A program made the translations under genes and the position numbers. Shown piece by piece: positions 36,956-45,962 of a stretch of DNA of 64,000 nt. The notes below the pieces were generated by a model. It was not told the origin of the DNA. It did no database searches and was given only the letters and a program-made list of their open reading frames with translations. The stretch covers positions 1 through 64,000 of the forward strand of contig JADHXR010000009.1 in NCBI GenBank assembly GCA_016782865.1. The letters run 5' to 3'. This DNA is from Phycisphaerae bacterium (GTDB lineage Bacteria; Planctomycetota; Phycisphaerae; Sedimentisphaerales; Anaerobacaceae). The number at the start of each line of letters is the position of its first letter. Position 1 is the stretch's first letter.

Positions 36956-37330
36956 GTGATTGGCCGGTTTTTTTCCGGTTGTCGAACACGAGCAACAAGG
37001 CAACGGTAAGAGGGTGTTTCAAAAGTTGATCGTCGGCCCGAGCCCGAGCGAAAAGACCCAGGGCACGAAGGCCGAAGCAGGCGATGTTGGTTCTATCGTC
37101 GATGCAGGCCGACAAAGCCATGGGGCTTTGCAGCCGGGCGAAGCCAGAGCAACTTTTGAGACACCCTCTAAGGCTGAGCATGGCGTGCAGCTTTTAGAAC
37201 GCCTTTCAGAGGATTTGCAGCGCAAGCTGGGCGGTGGTTTCTCCGAAAGAAACCTCTATAGAATGCGACAATGTTACCTGGCTCACAAGATTTGGCCGCC
37301 GGCTGCAAAATTGAGTTGGACTCAACACGT
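36956..37330 (+). pseudogene. DUF1016 (YhcG-type PD-(D/E)XK nuclease) N-terminal relic split by a MITE
   Basis: Left of the element the frame reads VVEHEQQGNG; right of it, KAEHGVQLLERLSEDLQR, then KLGGGFSERNLYRMRQ, then CYLAHK...LSWTQHVELLP. Removing 37010-37168 and one TAA copy joins these as GNGKAEHGVQLL in one frame, giving the standard DUF1016 N-terminal pattern (IVE.EQ.G..RAEYG..LL..LS..L....G.GFS.RNL..MR.FY). After about 37330 the similarity stops, and the nuclease domain is missing. The 5' part (IGR) is also out of frame. The gene was therefore broken by the insertion and by deletion. Confidence 0.8.
37010..37168. mobile_element. MITE-like element, copy 2 (159 bp)
   Basis: Begins gagggtgtttcaaaagttg and ends caacttttgagacaccctc, matching copy 1 at 17494-17679 with about 27 bases fewer inside. 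It is flanked on both sides by TAA (37007-37009 and 37169-37171), again a TNA-type 3-base duplication. It is inserted in a DUF1016 reading frame, which fixes its ends. Confidence 0.9.
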
Positions 37331-38640
37331 CGAGCTATTACCGGCCACAAATAACTATGTTTCACAGGGGAACCTGAGAAGCCTTCAGACTTCGGCCGCA
37401 ACCCACACTTATCACTCTAAAGATCCAACCTGATGTGGATCATTTTGACTTTTCGAAGGGTAAAGACAGAAGGAAAAGAGCGTGCCTTCTTTTATCGATT
37501 TTCTACCATGAAGGGCATGAAGGGCAGTCGCGGTTTCGTGTGGGGCTTGGTTTTTGTTGAGCGGCATTTGCATTTCGAATCTTGATTCTTCGTGGGTTAA
37601 TCAGATTGAAGTTTCTGTTTTCTATGGGCTGAAGCCGCGGGCGTAAGGTTTGACTTGTCTCTCCAAACTGCGTTTGATCGACCAGTCCTTCGCCCACTTT
37701 TAAGAACGGCTATGTGAAACAAGTGTTTGGTTTCACGTTTTAAGTTTTAAGTGGCGAAGCCGGAAGAACTGGAAACTCCATCTGATTATCATCCATACTG
37801 AAAAGGCCTACCAGTTCGCAAAGCCAAGTCGCCACCCAAGTTCAAGGCAGCGATTCCGCACCAGCCCTTCATGCTCTTCATGGTGACAACAGAATAAAAC
37901 AAGCAGCGAAGCGCTTCCTCTAAAGAACAAGTATCTAAAAGGGCTTTGGATGTCGTGGTCGACGATCATCATCCTCTCCAAAAATGGACTTCCGCTCATT
38001 GCCCCGTATGGTTACATGGTGAACCGCGGCTTCGCAAATTATAAGTAATGGTCAAGCCATAGAGTACAATATTGAAGTGAAATCGAGACTTGTCAAGACT
38101 TAATTGTTATTTTGATGTCTGACCCCGATGTCTTCCCCTGCGAAAGCAGGGACAATAATCAATCACAAGGGCCACGGATTCCACGGATTTCGCTGAGGAC
38201 AGGAAGAAGGTAAAAAGTAAAAAGGCAAAAGGAAAAGGAACCGCAGACACCGTCCTGAGCAGAGCCGAAGGATCAACGCTGATGAACGCGGATTCTTGTT
38301 CGCCACGCAGAAAAAAACAATATCGAAGATCCCGATCCATCGGGAATCAATTGCCTGTGGTCTGGACAGGGAAATATTTCCAAGAAAGCATCCACATTCG
38401 GGCTTCAAGTACTCTGTGTTTTATGACGATTATAGGAAGTAGACATTGTTATTCCTTTGTAGACATGGATTTGCAGGCTTTGGCACTTGGAATCCGGTTG
38501 ATTTTGCGTCCCTCGGATGTTAGATTCGGGTGTTTGAGAGGTTTGCGTCGCACATAGATTCTTTAGGAAGTGGCGTAGTGGCGGAAACCCGAATCGCGAG
38601 AGGAAGTAGAAAGAGAAGATAAACTAAAGGGAAAATCACC
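37331..38640. other. Long spacer with dispersed repeats before the restriction operon
   Basis: About 1.3 kb without a supportable gene. It holds the dispersed repeat at 38101-38125 (shared with 106-130), an inverted partner of the 16143-16200 segment at about 38135-38180, and a cctgagc.gagccgaagg string near 38255 of the type seen at 20302-20480. The last 60 bases (38580-38640) include AAAGGGA before the TTG start of hsdM and probably its promoter. It marks the left edge of the second island. Confidence 0.55.
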
Positions 38641-40095
38641 TTGTTTGAGCAAACCTTCAAGAATATAGATGACATCCTCCACAAGGACGCAGGTTGCTCC
38701 AGCGAGCTGGACTATGTGGAACAAACCTCATGGATTCTCTTTCTGAAATATCTGGATGATTTCGAGAAGGACAAGGAAACCGCGGCCCAGTTGGCGGGAA
38801 AGACTTATACAGACATTATAGGCCCGGAGTACCGCTGGGACGTATGGGCTGTCCCCAAAGGCAAAGACGGCAAGCTCGACCACCATAAGGCGCTTACCGG
38901 CGATGACCTGAGAGACTTTGTTGACGGCAAGCTGTTTGGCTACCTGAAAAAATTCAAAACTTCCGCGCAGAGCGCCGACACCATCGAATACAAAATCGGC
39001 GAGATATTCAGCGAACTGAAAAACAAGATTCAGAGCGGCTATAACATGCGGGAAGTGATCGACCGTGTGGATGAACTGCGGTTCCGTTCCAGCGCCGAAA
39101 AACATGAGATGAGCCATCTTTACGAAGACAAGATCAAGAACATGGGCAACGCAGGCAGAAACGGCGGGGAATACTACACACCCCGCCCGCTTATCAAAAC
39201 CATTGTAAAGGTAGTTGCACCATCCATCGGCAATAAGGTCTATGACGGCGCGGTTGGTTCGGCGGGATTCTTGTGCGAATCGTTTGAATACTTAAAAATC
39301 AGCAAAGACCTGACTACCAAGGATGCAAAGGCCCTGCAAAAAGATACCTTCTACGGCAAGGAAAAAAAATCGCTGGCCTATATCATCGGCACGATGAATA
39401 TGATTTTGCACGGCATCGAAGCTCCCAATATCGTGCATACCAATACGTTAGCTGAGAACCTTGCAGACATTCAGGAACGCGACCGCTACGACATTGTTCT
39501 GGCTAATCCCCCGTTTGGCGGCAAAGAACGCAAGGAGGTACAGCAGAACTTTCCAATCAAGACCGGCGAGACGGCTTTTTTGTTTCTCCAGCATTTTATA
39601 AAGATCCTCAAGGCAGGGGGTTGCGGCGGTGTGGTAATCAAAAATACCTTTCTTTCCAATACGGACAACGCCTCGGTATCCCTGCGTAAACTGCTGCTGG
39701 AAAGCTGTAATCTCCATACGGTGCTGGATTTGCCAGGCGGCACATTCGCCGGCGCGGGCGTTAAGACAGTGGTGCTGTTTTTTGAAAAAGGGGCGCCCAC
39801 GCGCAAGGTCTGGTTTTATCAGCTCAATTTAGATCGCAACCTCGGCAAGACAAATCCGCTGAACGAAAACGACCTGGCGGAGTTTGTGAAATTGCAGAAG
39901 AAAAAGGAAGATTCGGAAAACTCCTGGTCGGTAAATGTGGCCGATGTGGATAAAACCACATTCGACCTGTCGGTGAAGAACCCTAATAGAAAAGATGAAA
40001 CGGTTTTAAGAAGCCCCGCCGAGATATTGAACGAGATAAAAGCTCTTGATAAAGAAAACGCAGAAATACTAAAAACCATCAAGGGGCTGGTATGA
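38641..40095 (+). CDS. hsdM: Type I restriction-modification DNA methyltransferase subunit
   Basis: A 484-residue N6-adenine methyltransferase subunit that works with HsdS to methylate target DNA. It uses TTG as start codon; AAAGGGA lies about 11 bases upstream, and no later Met precedes the conserved N-terminal helices (FEQTFKNIDDILHKDAGCSSELDYVEQTSWILFLKYL). The SAM-binding motif region reads VYDGAVGSAGFL (200-211, a variant of D.A.GTGGFL) and the catalytic NPPF is at 289-292. EYYTPRPLIKTIVKVVAP before motif I is typical. The stop overlaps the hsdS start by 4 bases. It is the first of four tightly coupled genes. Confidence 0.95.
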   Translation: MFEQTFKNIDDILHKDAGCSSELDYVEQTSWILFLKYLDDFEKDKETAAQLAGKTYTDIIGPEYRWDVWAVPKGKDGKLDHHKALTGDDLRDFVDGKLFGYLKKFKTSAQSADTIEYKIGEIFSELKNKIQSGYNMREVIDRVDELRFRSSAEKHEMSHLYEDKIKNMGNAGRNGGEYYTPRPLIKTIVKVVAPSIGNKVYDGAVGSAGFLCESFEYLKISKDLTTKDAKALQKDTFYGKEKKSLAYIIGTMNMILHGIEAPNIVHTNTLAENLADIQERDRYDIVLANPPFGGKERKEVQQNFPIKTGETAFLFLQHFIKILKAGGCGGVVIKNTFLSNTDNASVSLRKLLLESCNLHTVLDLPGGTFAGAGVKTVVLFFEKGAPTRKVWFYQLNLDRNLGKTNPLNENDLAEFVKLQKKKEDSENSWSVNVADVDKTTFDLSVKNPNRKDETVLRSPAEILNEIKALDKENAEILKTIKGLV

Positions 40096-41231
40096 AGAAG
40101 GGATGGCAACAAGCAACGCTCAAAGATTTGTGCGTTGTCGATTGGGGTAACACAAGCCTTACGAAAGCTTCTTATGTCGAGAACGGCAAGTTTCTCGCTG
40201 TTTCCGCTGCGGGCTGCGATGGAAGAATCGGGTACAAGGAACATTCCAAGCACACGCCTGTCTTGTCGGCGATCGGCGCACAATGCGGGAAAATGTTTTT
40301 CCCCGATGAGGATTTCACGGCGATCAAGAATACCATCACTCTCACGCCGAGAGATGGGAAATGCACTGGTAGATTTCTCTATTATTTACTCACGTTTGTA
40401 GAACTTCCACAGCGAGGTGCGGGGCAACCGTTCATCTCCAAAGGGGACATCCAGAGTTTTTCCGTTACTTTGCCCTCTCTCCCCCAACAAAAGCGTATCG
40501 TTGGCATTCTGGACGAAGCGTTTGCGGCCATTAGCAAGGCAAAAGCAAACGCCGAAAAGAATCTGCAAAACGCCCGCGAGCTTTTTGAATCGTATTTGCA
40601 GGGCGTCTTTGCCAATCCGGGCGAGGGGTGGGAAGAGAAGAAAATAAAGGAAGTTTGTGAGTTAAAAAGTGGAACAACTATTACTCCTTCACTTGAAAGA
40701 AATGAAGGAGATGTTCTTTACACGAAGGTTGCTGATATGAATCTGCCTGAAAACCTAATTGAAATAAATACCTCAAGTAGATTTGTAAATAGTAATGAGA
40801 TCAAGAAAAATCAGATTATACCAGAAGGAGCGGTTATTTTTCCAAAGAGAGGTGGAGCAATTGCCACGAATAAAAAAAGAAAGATTGTTAAACCTACAAT
40901 TGTCGATTTGAATACGATGGCAATAATACCGGGTAGAAAAATTGACAAAGACTTTTTCTTTCATTGGTTTCAACTAATTGACTTAAGTGATATAAGTAAT
41001 GGAACTTCAATTCCTCAAATAAATAATTACAGCTTTGATGAAGTTCATATTCCTTATCCAAGTTCCCTTTCCGAACAACGCTCCATTGTTGCCAAACTCG
41101 ACGCGCTTTCGGCTGAAACCAAAAAACTCGAAGCGATATACCAGCAAAAAATAGCTGCGCTGGAGGCGTTGAGAAAGTCACTGCTGAACCAGGCGTTCAA
41201 GGGAGAATTAACAAGGGAGAAAAGACAATGA
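40092..41231 (+). CDS. hsdS: Type I restriction-modification specificity subunit
   Basis: A 379-residue specificity subunit with two target-recognition domains (about 1-140 and 180-340), each followed by a helical spacer: LPQQKRIVGILDEAFAAISKAKANAEKNL and LSEQRSIVAKLDALSAETKKLEAIYQQKIAALEALRKSLLNQAFKGEL. These define the two half-sites and the distance between them. The second recognition domain (40640-41060) is clearly more AT-rich than the rest of the operon, as expected if it was exchanged by recombination. ATGA overlaps join it to hsdM and to the following gene. Confidence 0.95.
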   Translation: MKKGWQQATLKDLCVVDWGNTSLTKASYVENGKFLAVSAAGCDGRIGYKEHSKHTPVLSAIGAQCGKMFFPDEDFTAIKNTITLTPRDGKCTGRFLYYLLTFVELPQRGAGQPFISKGDIQSFSVTLPSLPQQKRIVGILDEAFAAISKAKANAEKNLQNARELFESYLQGVFANPGEGWEEKKIKEVCELKSGTTITPSLERNEGDVLYTKVADMNLPENLIEINTSSRFVNSNEIKKNQIIPEGAVIFPKRGGAIATNKKRKIVKPTIVDLNTMAIIPGRKIDKDFFFHWFQLIDLSDISNGTSIPQINNYSFDEVHIPYPSSLSEQRSIVAKLDALSAETKKLEAIYQQKIAALEALRKSLLNQAFKGELTREKRQ

Positions 41232-43345
41232 AAGCAACTGAAGCCAAACTTCTTGATTTCCTGAAGAAGTCGCCGCAGTTCGTCATCCCGATCTACCAGC
41301 GCACCTATTCGTGGGCGGAGAAGGAATGTCGCCAATTATGGGATGACATTGTGCGCACCGGCGCTGACGACCGCATCTCAGTGCATTTCGTCGGCTCGAT
41401 AGTTTACATTGATAAGGCTGATTCTAATGTAACTACCTGGGAGCCGCTGCTGGTGATCGACGGGCAGCAACGCCTGACCACGGTGACATTGCTCATCGCA
41501 GCCCTGGCCAATGCTCTTGGCGAAACCGAGCCTGTGGACGGATTTTCTGCCGAGATGTTACGCGGCTATTACCTGCTCAATCCACTGGAGAAAGGAGAAC
41601 GGAAATTCAAGTTGCTCCTCTCGCAAACCGACAAGAGATCGCTCACCGCCATCGTTGGCAACCAGGAGCAACCTAAAGAGTACTCCCTTCGAGTTACGCA
41701 GAATTTCAGTCTCTTCGAGAGTTTAATAGCCGGTTGTGGTAGTGACTTAGCGGCGGTGTGCAAAGGTCTATTGAAGCTCATGATGGTAGATATCAGGCTC
41801 AAGCGAAAAGAGGATAACCCGCAGCTTATATTCGAGAGCATGAACTCAACTGGCAAAGAGTTGAGTCAGGCCGACCTTATCCGCAATTATGTCCTCATGG
41901 GGTTGGAGACTGACCTGCAAACGCGGCTCTATGAGCAGTTCTGGCGGCCAATGGAGGTGGATTTCGGGCAGGAAGCCTACGGCACGCACTTCGACCCTTT
42001 CATGCGTCATTATCTCACGGTCAAGACCGGTGTGATTCCCCGCTTAGACGAGGTTTATGAGGCATTCAAGACGCACGCCTGCTCACCCGATGCTGCGACT
42101 GCTGGTGTAGAGGCATTGGTGAAGGATATTCGCGATTTTGCACGCTACTTCTGTGCGATAGCGCTGGGAGCGGAGCCTAACCCTGACCTGAAAGTCGCCT
42201 TCCATGATCTGCGCGAATTGAAGGTGGATGTGGCCTATCCGTTCCTGCTGGAGCTGTATCAAGACTACAAAGCCGACAAGTTTTCCACGATCGACCTGCT
42301 GGCTAGTGTGCGACTGGTCGAGGCGTATGTATTCCGCCGTGCCATCTGTGCCATTCCCACCAACTCGATGAACAAGACTTTTGCTACCTTCACTAAGGCG
42401 CTTAAGAAGGACCGTTATTTCGAGAGCATTCAGGCACATTTTCTGGGGCTGCCGTCATATCGCCGATTCCCAACAGACGAAGAGTTTCGCCGTGATTTGC
42501 ACACCCGCGACCTTTACCACTTCCGCAGCCGCGGTTATTGGCTCCGTCGCTTGGAGAATCACGGTCGCAAAGAGCGCGTGGCGGTGGACGAATACACCAT
42601 CGAACATATCCTGCCGCAGAACGAAGACCTCTCGTCCAAGTGGCGCGAATCGCTTGGCTCAGACTGGCAGCGCGTTCATCAAACCTGGTTGCACACACTT
42701 GGCAATCTGACGCTCACTGCCTACAACGCCGATTATAGTGACCGACCCTTTGATGAGAAGCGCGACATGCCAAGTGCTCCGGAGAAAGGGTTGAAGCAAA
42801 GCCCGTTTAAGCTCAATCAGGGTCTTGGCCTGCTTGAAACTTGGAACGAGGATACGATCAAAGCCCGCGCTGGCAAGCTCGCTGACCTCGCCGTCGGCGT
42901 TTGGTCCGCCCCCGTATTGCCCAGCGATATTCTGGCTGCCTACCGACCGAAGGCCAATGCCGTCACGGAATACACCATTGACGACCATACTCATCTGGCA
43001 AGAGGGCGAAGTGCTGTGCGAGATCTTTTCGAGGCTTTCCGCAAGGCGGTGCTTGCGCTCGACCCGTGCGTGAGCGAGGAGTTTCTCAAACTCTATGTTG
43101 CCTACAAGGCCGAGACCAACTTTGTGGATGTGGTCCCCCAAGCCAAGCGGCTTCGCCTGTCGCTGAACATGCGCTTTGCCGATGTGAATGATCCCAAAGG
43201 GCTCTGCATGGATACCACAAACCTGGGGCGGTGGGGGAACGGCGATGTGGAAATACGCCTCTCAAAACTGGAGGATCTGCCATATGTCATTGGACTGGTC
43301 CGCCAATCACTTGAACTGCAACTGGGTAACGGTGGAGATGCATGA
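41228..43345 (+). CDS. GmrSD-like nuclease (DUF262-DUF1524-DUF5655) inside the type I operon
   Basis: A 705-residue protein. DUF262, the ParB-like NTPase/nickase half of GmrS: VIPIYQRTYSW (19-29) and LLVIDGQQRLTTV (74-86). DUF1524, the HNH half of GmrD: YTIEHILPQ (456-464) and LGNLTLTAYNADYSDRPFDEKR (491-512). The last ~110 residues match DUF5655 (AVRDLFEAFRKAVLALDP...GDVEIRLSKLEDLPYVIGLVRQS). GmrSD enzymes cut DNA with modified bases such as glucosylated hydroxymethylcytosine, so this would be a type IV restriction activity. Its start overlaps the hsdS stop by 4 bases and its stop overlaps the hsdR start by 4, so all four proteins should be made together. The substrate is inferred only. Confidence 0.9.
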   Translation: MKATEAKLLDFLKKSPQFVIPIYQRTYSWAEKECRQLWDDIVRTGADDRISVHFVGSIVYIDKADSNVTTWEPLLVIDGQQRLTTVTLLIAALANALGETEPVDGFSAEMLRGYYLLNPLEKGERKFKLLLSQTDKRSLTAIVGNQEQPKEYSLRVTQNFSLFESLIAGCGSDLAAVCKGLLKLMMVDIRLKRKEDNPQLIFESMNSTGKELSQADLIRNYVLMGLETDLQTRLYEQFWRPMEVDFGQEAYGTHFDPFMRHYLTVKTGVIPRLDEVYEAFKTHACSPDAATAGVEALVKDIRDFARYFCAIALGAEPNPDLKVAFHDLRELKVDVAYPFLLELYQDYKADKFSTIDLLASVRLVEAYVFRRAICAIPTNSMNKTFATFTKALKKDRYFESIQAHFLGLPSYRRFPTDEEFRRDLHTRDLYHFRSRGYWLRRLENHGRKERVAVDEYTIEHILPQNEDLSSKWRESLGSDWQRVHQTWLHTLGNLTLTAYNADYSDRPFDEKRDMPSAPEKGLKQSPFKLNQGLGLLETWNEDTIKARAGKLADLAVGVWSAPVLPSDILAAYRPKANAVTEYTIDDHTHLARGRSAVRDLFEAFRKAVLALDPCVSEEFLKLYVAYKAETNFVDVVPQAKRLRLSLNMRFADVNDPKGLCMDTTNLGRWGNGDVEIRLSKLEDLPYVIGLVRQSLELQLGNGGDA

Positions 43346-45636
43346 ACGAAGCTGAAACAAGAGCAGAACTGATTGACCCGAAGCTCAAGGCAAGCGGCTG
43401 GGGCGTCGTGGATGGTTCAAAAGTCCTGCGGGAATACCCGATTACGGCCGGTAAAATCCAGACCGGCGGCGGCCGGGCAAAGCCTCTGATTGCCGATTAT
43501 GTGCTGGTGTATCAGGGACGCAAGCTGGCCGTCATCGAGGCCAAGAGCGATGAGCAAGAAGTGGGCGAAGGGGTAGCTCAAGCCAAGAACTATGCCGAAA
43601 AGCTGAAACTGGATTATACCTATTCCAGCAACGGCAAAGAAATTTATCAGATCTGTATGAAAACCGGCGTCGAAGGTTTGATCGCCGGGTTTCCCACGCC
43701 GGAAGAACTTTGGAACAAGACCTTCGCATCGGAAAACAAGTGGCGGGATAAATTCAGTAATGTGCCGTTTGAAGATATGGGCGGCACGAAGAGCACACGT
43801 TACTATCAGGAAATCGCTGTCAATAATACCATGGCCGCCATTGCCGAAGAGAAGCAGCGTATCCTGCTCACCATGGCGACCGGTACGGGCAAGACATTCA
43901 TCGCCTTTCAGATTGCCTGGAAGCTCTTTCAGACCCGCTGGAACCTGAAACGCGATGGAAGCCGAAGACCCCGCATTTTGTTTCTAGCAGATAGAAATAT
44001 TTTAGCTGATCAGGCGTTCAATGCCTTTTCAGCCTTTCCCGAAGATGCCTTGGTTCGTATCAATCCCAAAGAGATTGCTAAAAAAGGCAAAGTGCCGACC
44101 AACGGTAGTATTTTCTTTACCATTTTCCAGACCTTTATGAGCGGCCCGGAGAACACGCCATATTTTGGCGAATATCCGGCGGATTATTTTGACTTTATTG
44201 TTATTGACGAGTGCCATCGGGGCGGCGCGAACGACGAAGGGAACTGGCGCGGCATTATGGAGTATTTTTCGCCAGCCGTTCAGCTTGGCTTAACCGCAAC
44301 GCCCAAGCACAAAGACAATGTGGATACCTACCGCTATTTCGGCAAGCCGGTGTATATCTACTCCCTCAAGGAGGGTATCAATGACGGCTTTTTGACTCCG
44401 TTCAAAGTGAGGCGGGTCAAGACCACTATTGATGACTATATCTATGTCTCGGATGACAAAATCATTGAAGGCGAAGTTGAAGAAGGCAGAATCTATGAAG
44501 AAGCCGACTTCAATAGAATTATCGAGATCAAAGAGCGCGAAGCCAAGCGGGTACAGATTCTTCTGGATGAAGTTAATCAGAACGAAAAAGCCATTATTTT
44601 CTGCGCCACCCAGGATCATGCCGCGGCAGTGCGGGATTTGATAAATCAGTACAAAAAGTCAAACGAGCCAAATTATTGTGTTCGCGTCACCGCCAACGAT
44701 GCAGCGCTGGGCGAGCAGTATTTGCGCGAGTTTCAGGATAACGAAAAGACGATCCCGACGATTCTGACTACCTCGCAAAAACTGTCCACCGGCGTGGATG
44801 CCCGCAATATCCGCAACATCGTGCTGATGCGTCCGGTAAATTCTATCATTGAATTTAAACAGATTATAGGTCGAGGCACACGCTTGTTTGACGGCAAAGA
44901 GTATTTCACCATCTATGACTTTGTTGATGCGTACCATCATTTTGCCGACCCTGAATGGGACGGCGAGCCGATAGATGAGACAACTGATAAAGAACCAAGA
45001 GAGCCAAAGGAACCGAAAGAGCCGAAGGTCCCGCCAGATGAGCCAAAGAAAAAACTGAAGATTAAGCTGCGCGACGGTAAAGAGCGTGAGATTCAACATA
45101 TGATTTCGACTTCGTTTTGGGGTGCGGACGGTAAGCCGATTTCAGCAGAGGAGTTTTTGCAGAGTCTGTTTGGCGCATTGCCTGAGTTTTTTAAAAGCGA
45201 AGATGAACTTCGCAAAATATGGTCGTATCCAATGACTCGCAAGACATTGCTTAACAAACTCACTGATGCCGGATACGGCAAGGGTGAACTGGCGACTATG
45301 CAAAAGCTGATAGACGCTGAAAAAAGCGACCTGTTCGATGTGCTCGAATATGTTGCTTTTGCGGTGAAGCCGATCACCAGAGAAGCACGGGTAGCAGAGG
45401 CACAGTCAAACATATTTGCCTTGTTGAACAATAAACAGAAAGAGTTTCTGGAATTTGTTCTGTCCAAATATGTTGAAACCGGCGTGGAGGAGCTTGACGA
45501 GGAGAAACTGCCTGACCTTCTGACACTGAAATACCACGCCATCAAAGACGCCTCTGAAATGCTTGGCGGCGTAGAAAATATACGAACTACCTTTTTCAAT
45601 TTTCAGAAATATTTGTATGAGCGGAAACCGGCGTAG
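43342..45636 (+). CDS. hsdR: Type I restriction endonuclease/translocase subunit
   Basis: A 764-residue motor and nuclease subunit. The N-terminal PD-(D/E)XK nuclease is visible as IADYVLVYQGRKLAVIEAKS (Asp52, Glu66, Lys68). The SF2 helicase follows: Walker A MATGTGKTF (178-186), VIDECH (287-292), LGLTATP, and in the second RecA-like half QIIGRGTRL. The C-terminal part (from about 560) matches the EcoEI-type R-subunit tail that contacts the methylase core, after a Lys/Pro/Glu-rich linker (EPREPKEPKEPKVPPDEPKKK). It is somewhat shorter than EcoKI HsdR, as usual for the EcoEI-like group. It is the last gene of the operon and all key residues appear intact. Confidence 0.95.
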   Translation: MNEAETRAELIDPKLKASGWGVVDGSKVLREYPITAGKIQTGGGRAKPLIADYVLVYQGRKLAVIEAKSDEQEVGEGVAQAKNYAEKLKLDYTYSSNGKEIYQICMKTGVEGLIAGFPTPEELWNKTFASENKWRDKFSNVPFEDMGGTKSTRYYQEIAVNNTMAAIAEEKQRILLTMATGTGKTFIAFQIAWKLFQTRWNLKRDGSRRPRILFLADRNILADQAFNAFSAFPEDALVRINPKEIAKKGKVPTNGSIFFTIFQTFMSGPENTPYFGEYPADYFDFIVIDECHRGGANDEGNWRGIMEYFSPAVQLGLTATPKHKDNVDTYRYFGKPVYIYSLKEGINDGFLTPFKVRRVKTTIDDYIYVSDDKIIEGEVEEGRIYEEADFNRIIEIKEREAKRVQILLDEVNQNEKAIIFCATQDHAAAVRDLINQYKKSNEPNYCVRVTANDAALGEQYLREFQDNEKTIPTILTTSQKLSTGVDARNIRNIVLMRPVNSIIEFKQIIGRGTRLFDGKEYFTIYDFVDAYHHFADPEWDGEPIDETTDKEPREPKEPKEPKVPPDEPKKKLKIKLRDGKEREIQHMISTSFWGADGKPISAEEFLQSLFGALPEFFKSEDELRKIWSYPMTRKTLLNKLTDAGYGKGELATMQKLIDAEKSDLFDVLEYVAFAVKPITREARVAEAQSNIFALLNNKQKEFLEFVLSKYVETGVEELDEEKLPDLLTLKYHAIKDASEMLGGVENIRTTFFNFQKYLYERKPA

Positions 45637-45896
45637 ATTTTCTGCCATTTTCGGCGGCTGGCCAGCAAGCTAAACAGGAGAAAAATTATGATAGAAAAGA
45701 ATCCTACGAAGGTTGAATGCGTATGAGATATGCAGGACTTACCGATGAGCCGGAAAGAAAAAAACGGGAACATGGCAACCCTCACGACTTCAGAGTTATG
45801 CAGCAATTCACTTCCGAGACGTCTGCCAGGCAATGGGAAAGGAGTGTTTCAATGTTTCAAGGACCTTGCCTTATTCCTTAGTGCTAAATTATGGTT
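45637..45896 (+). pseudogene. Short ORF remnants after hsdR
   Basis: CAGGAG precedes a 12-codon frame (45688-45726, MIEKNPTKVECV), whose TGA overlaps an ATG at 45723. That second frame gives 52 residues (MRYAGLTDEPERKKRE...HDFRVMQQFTSETSARQWE...) before a stop at 45881. The RYAGLTDEPERKK...TSE..AR.WE pattern looks like a real small protein, but its last codons (FQGPCLIP) are made by the dispersed string ccttattccttag, so the gene is probably truncated there. I do not know the family. Confidence 0.5.
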
Positions 45897-45962
45897 ATGG
45901 CTATACCGATTCGTATCGAATATGAAGGTGCCGTGTACCATGTCAGTATTCGCGGCAATTAG
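45897..45962 (+). pseudogene. REP-associated tyrosine transposase N-terminal relic
   Basis: Reads MAIPIRIEYEGAVYHVSIRGN and then TAG. This is the standard opening of REP-associated (Y1/IS200-like) transposases. The catalytic HUH and Tyr motifs are absent downstream. The relic is closer to a functional sequence than the three island-1 repeats, and it sits next to the ccttattcc/ggtctgaccc strings that recur at 16011-16031. Confidence 0.85.

Noticed and set aside
36960-37433. A single 157-codon gene
   Set aside because: The frame runs through the MITE, so it is a chance fusion of DUF1016 relic and element sequence.
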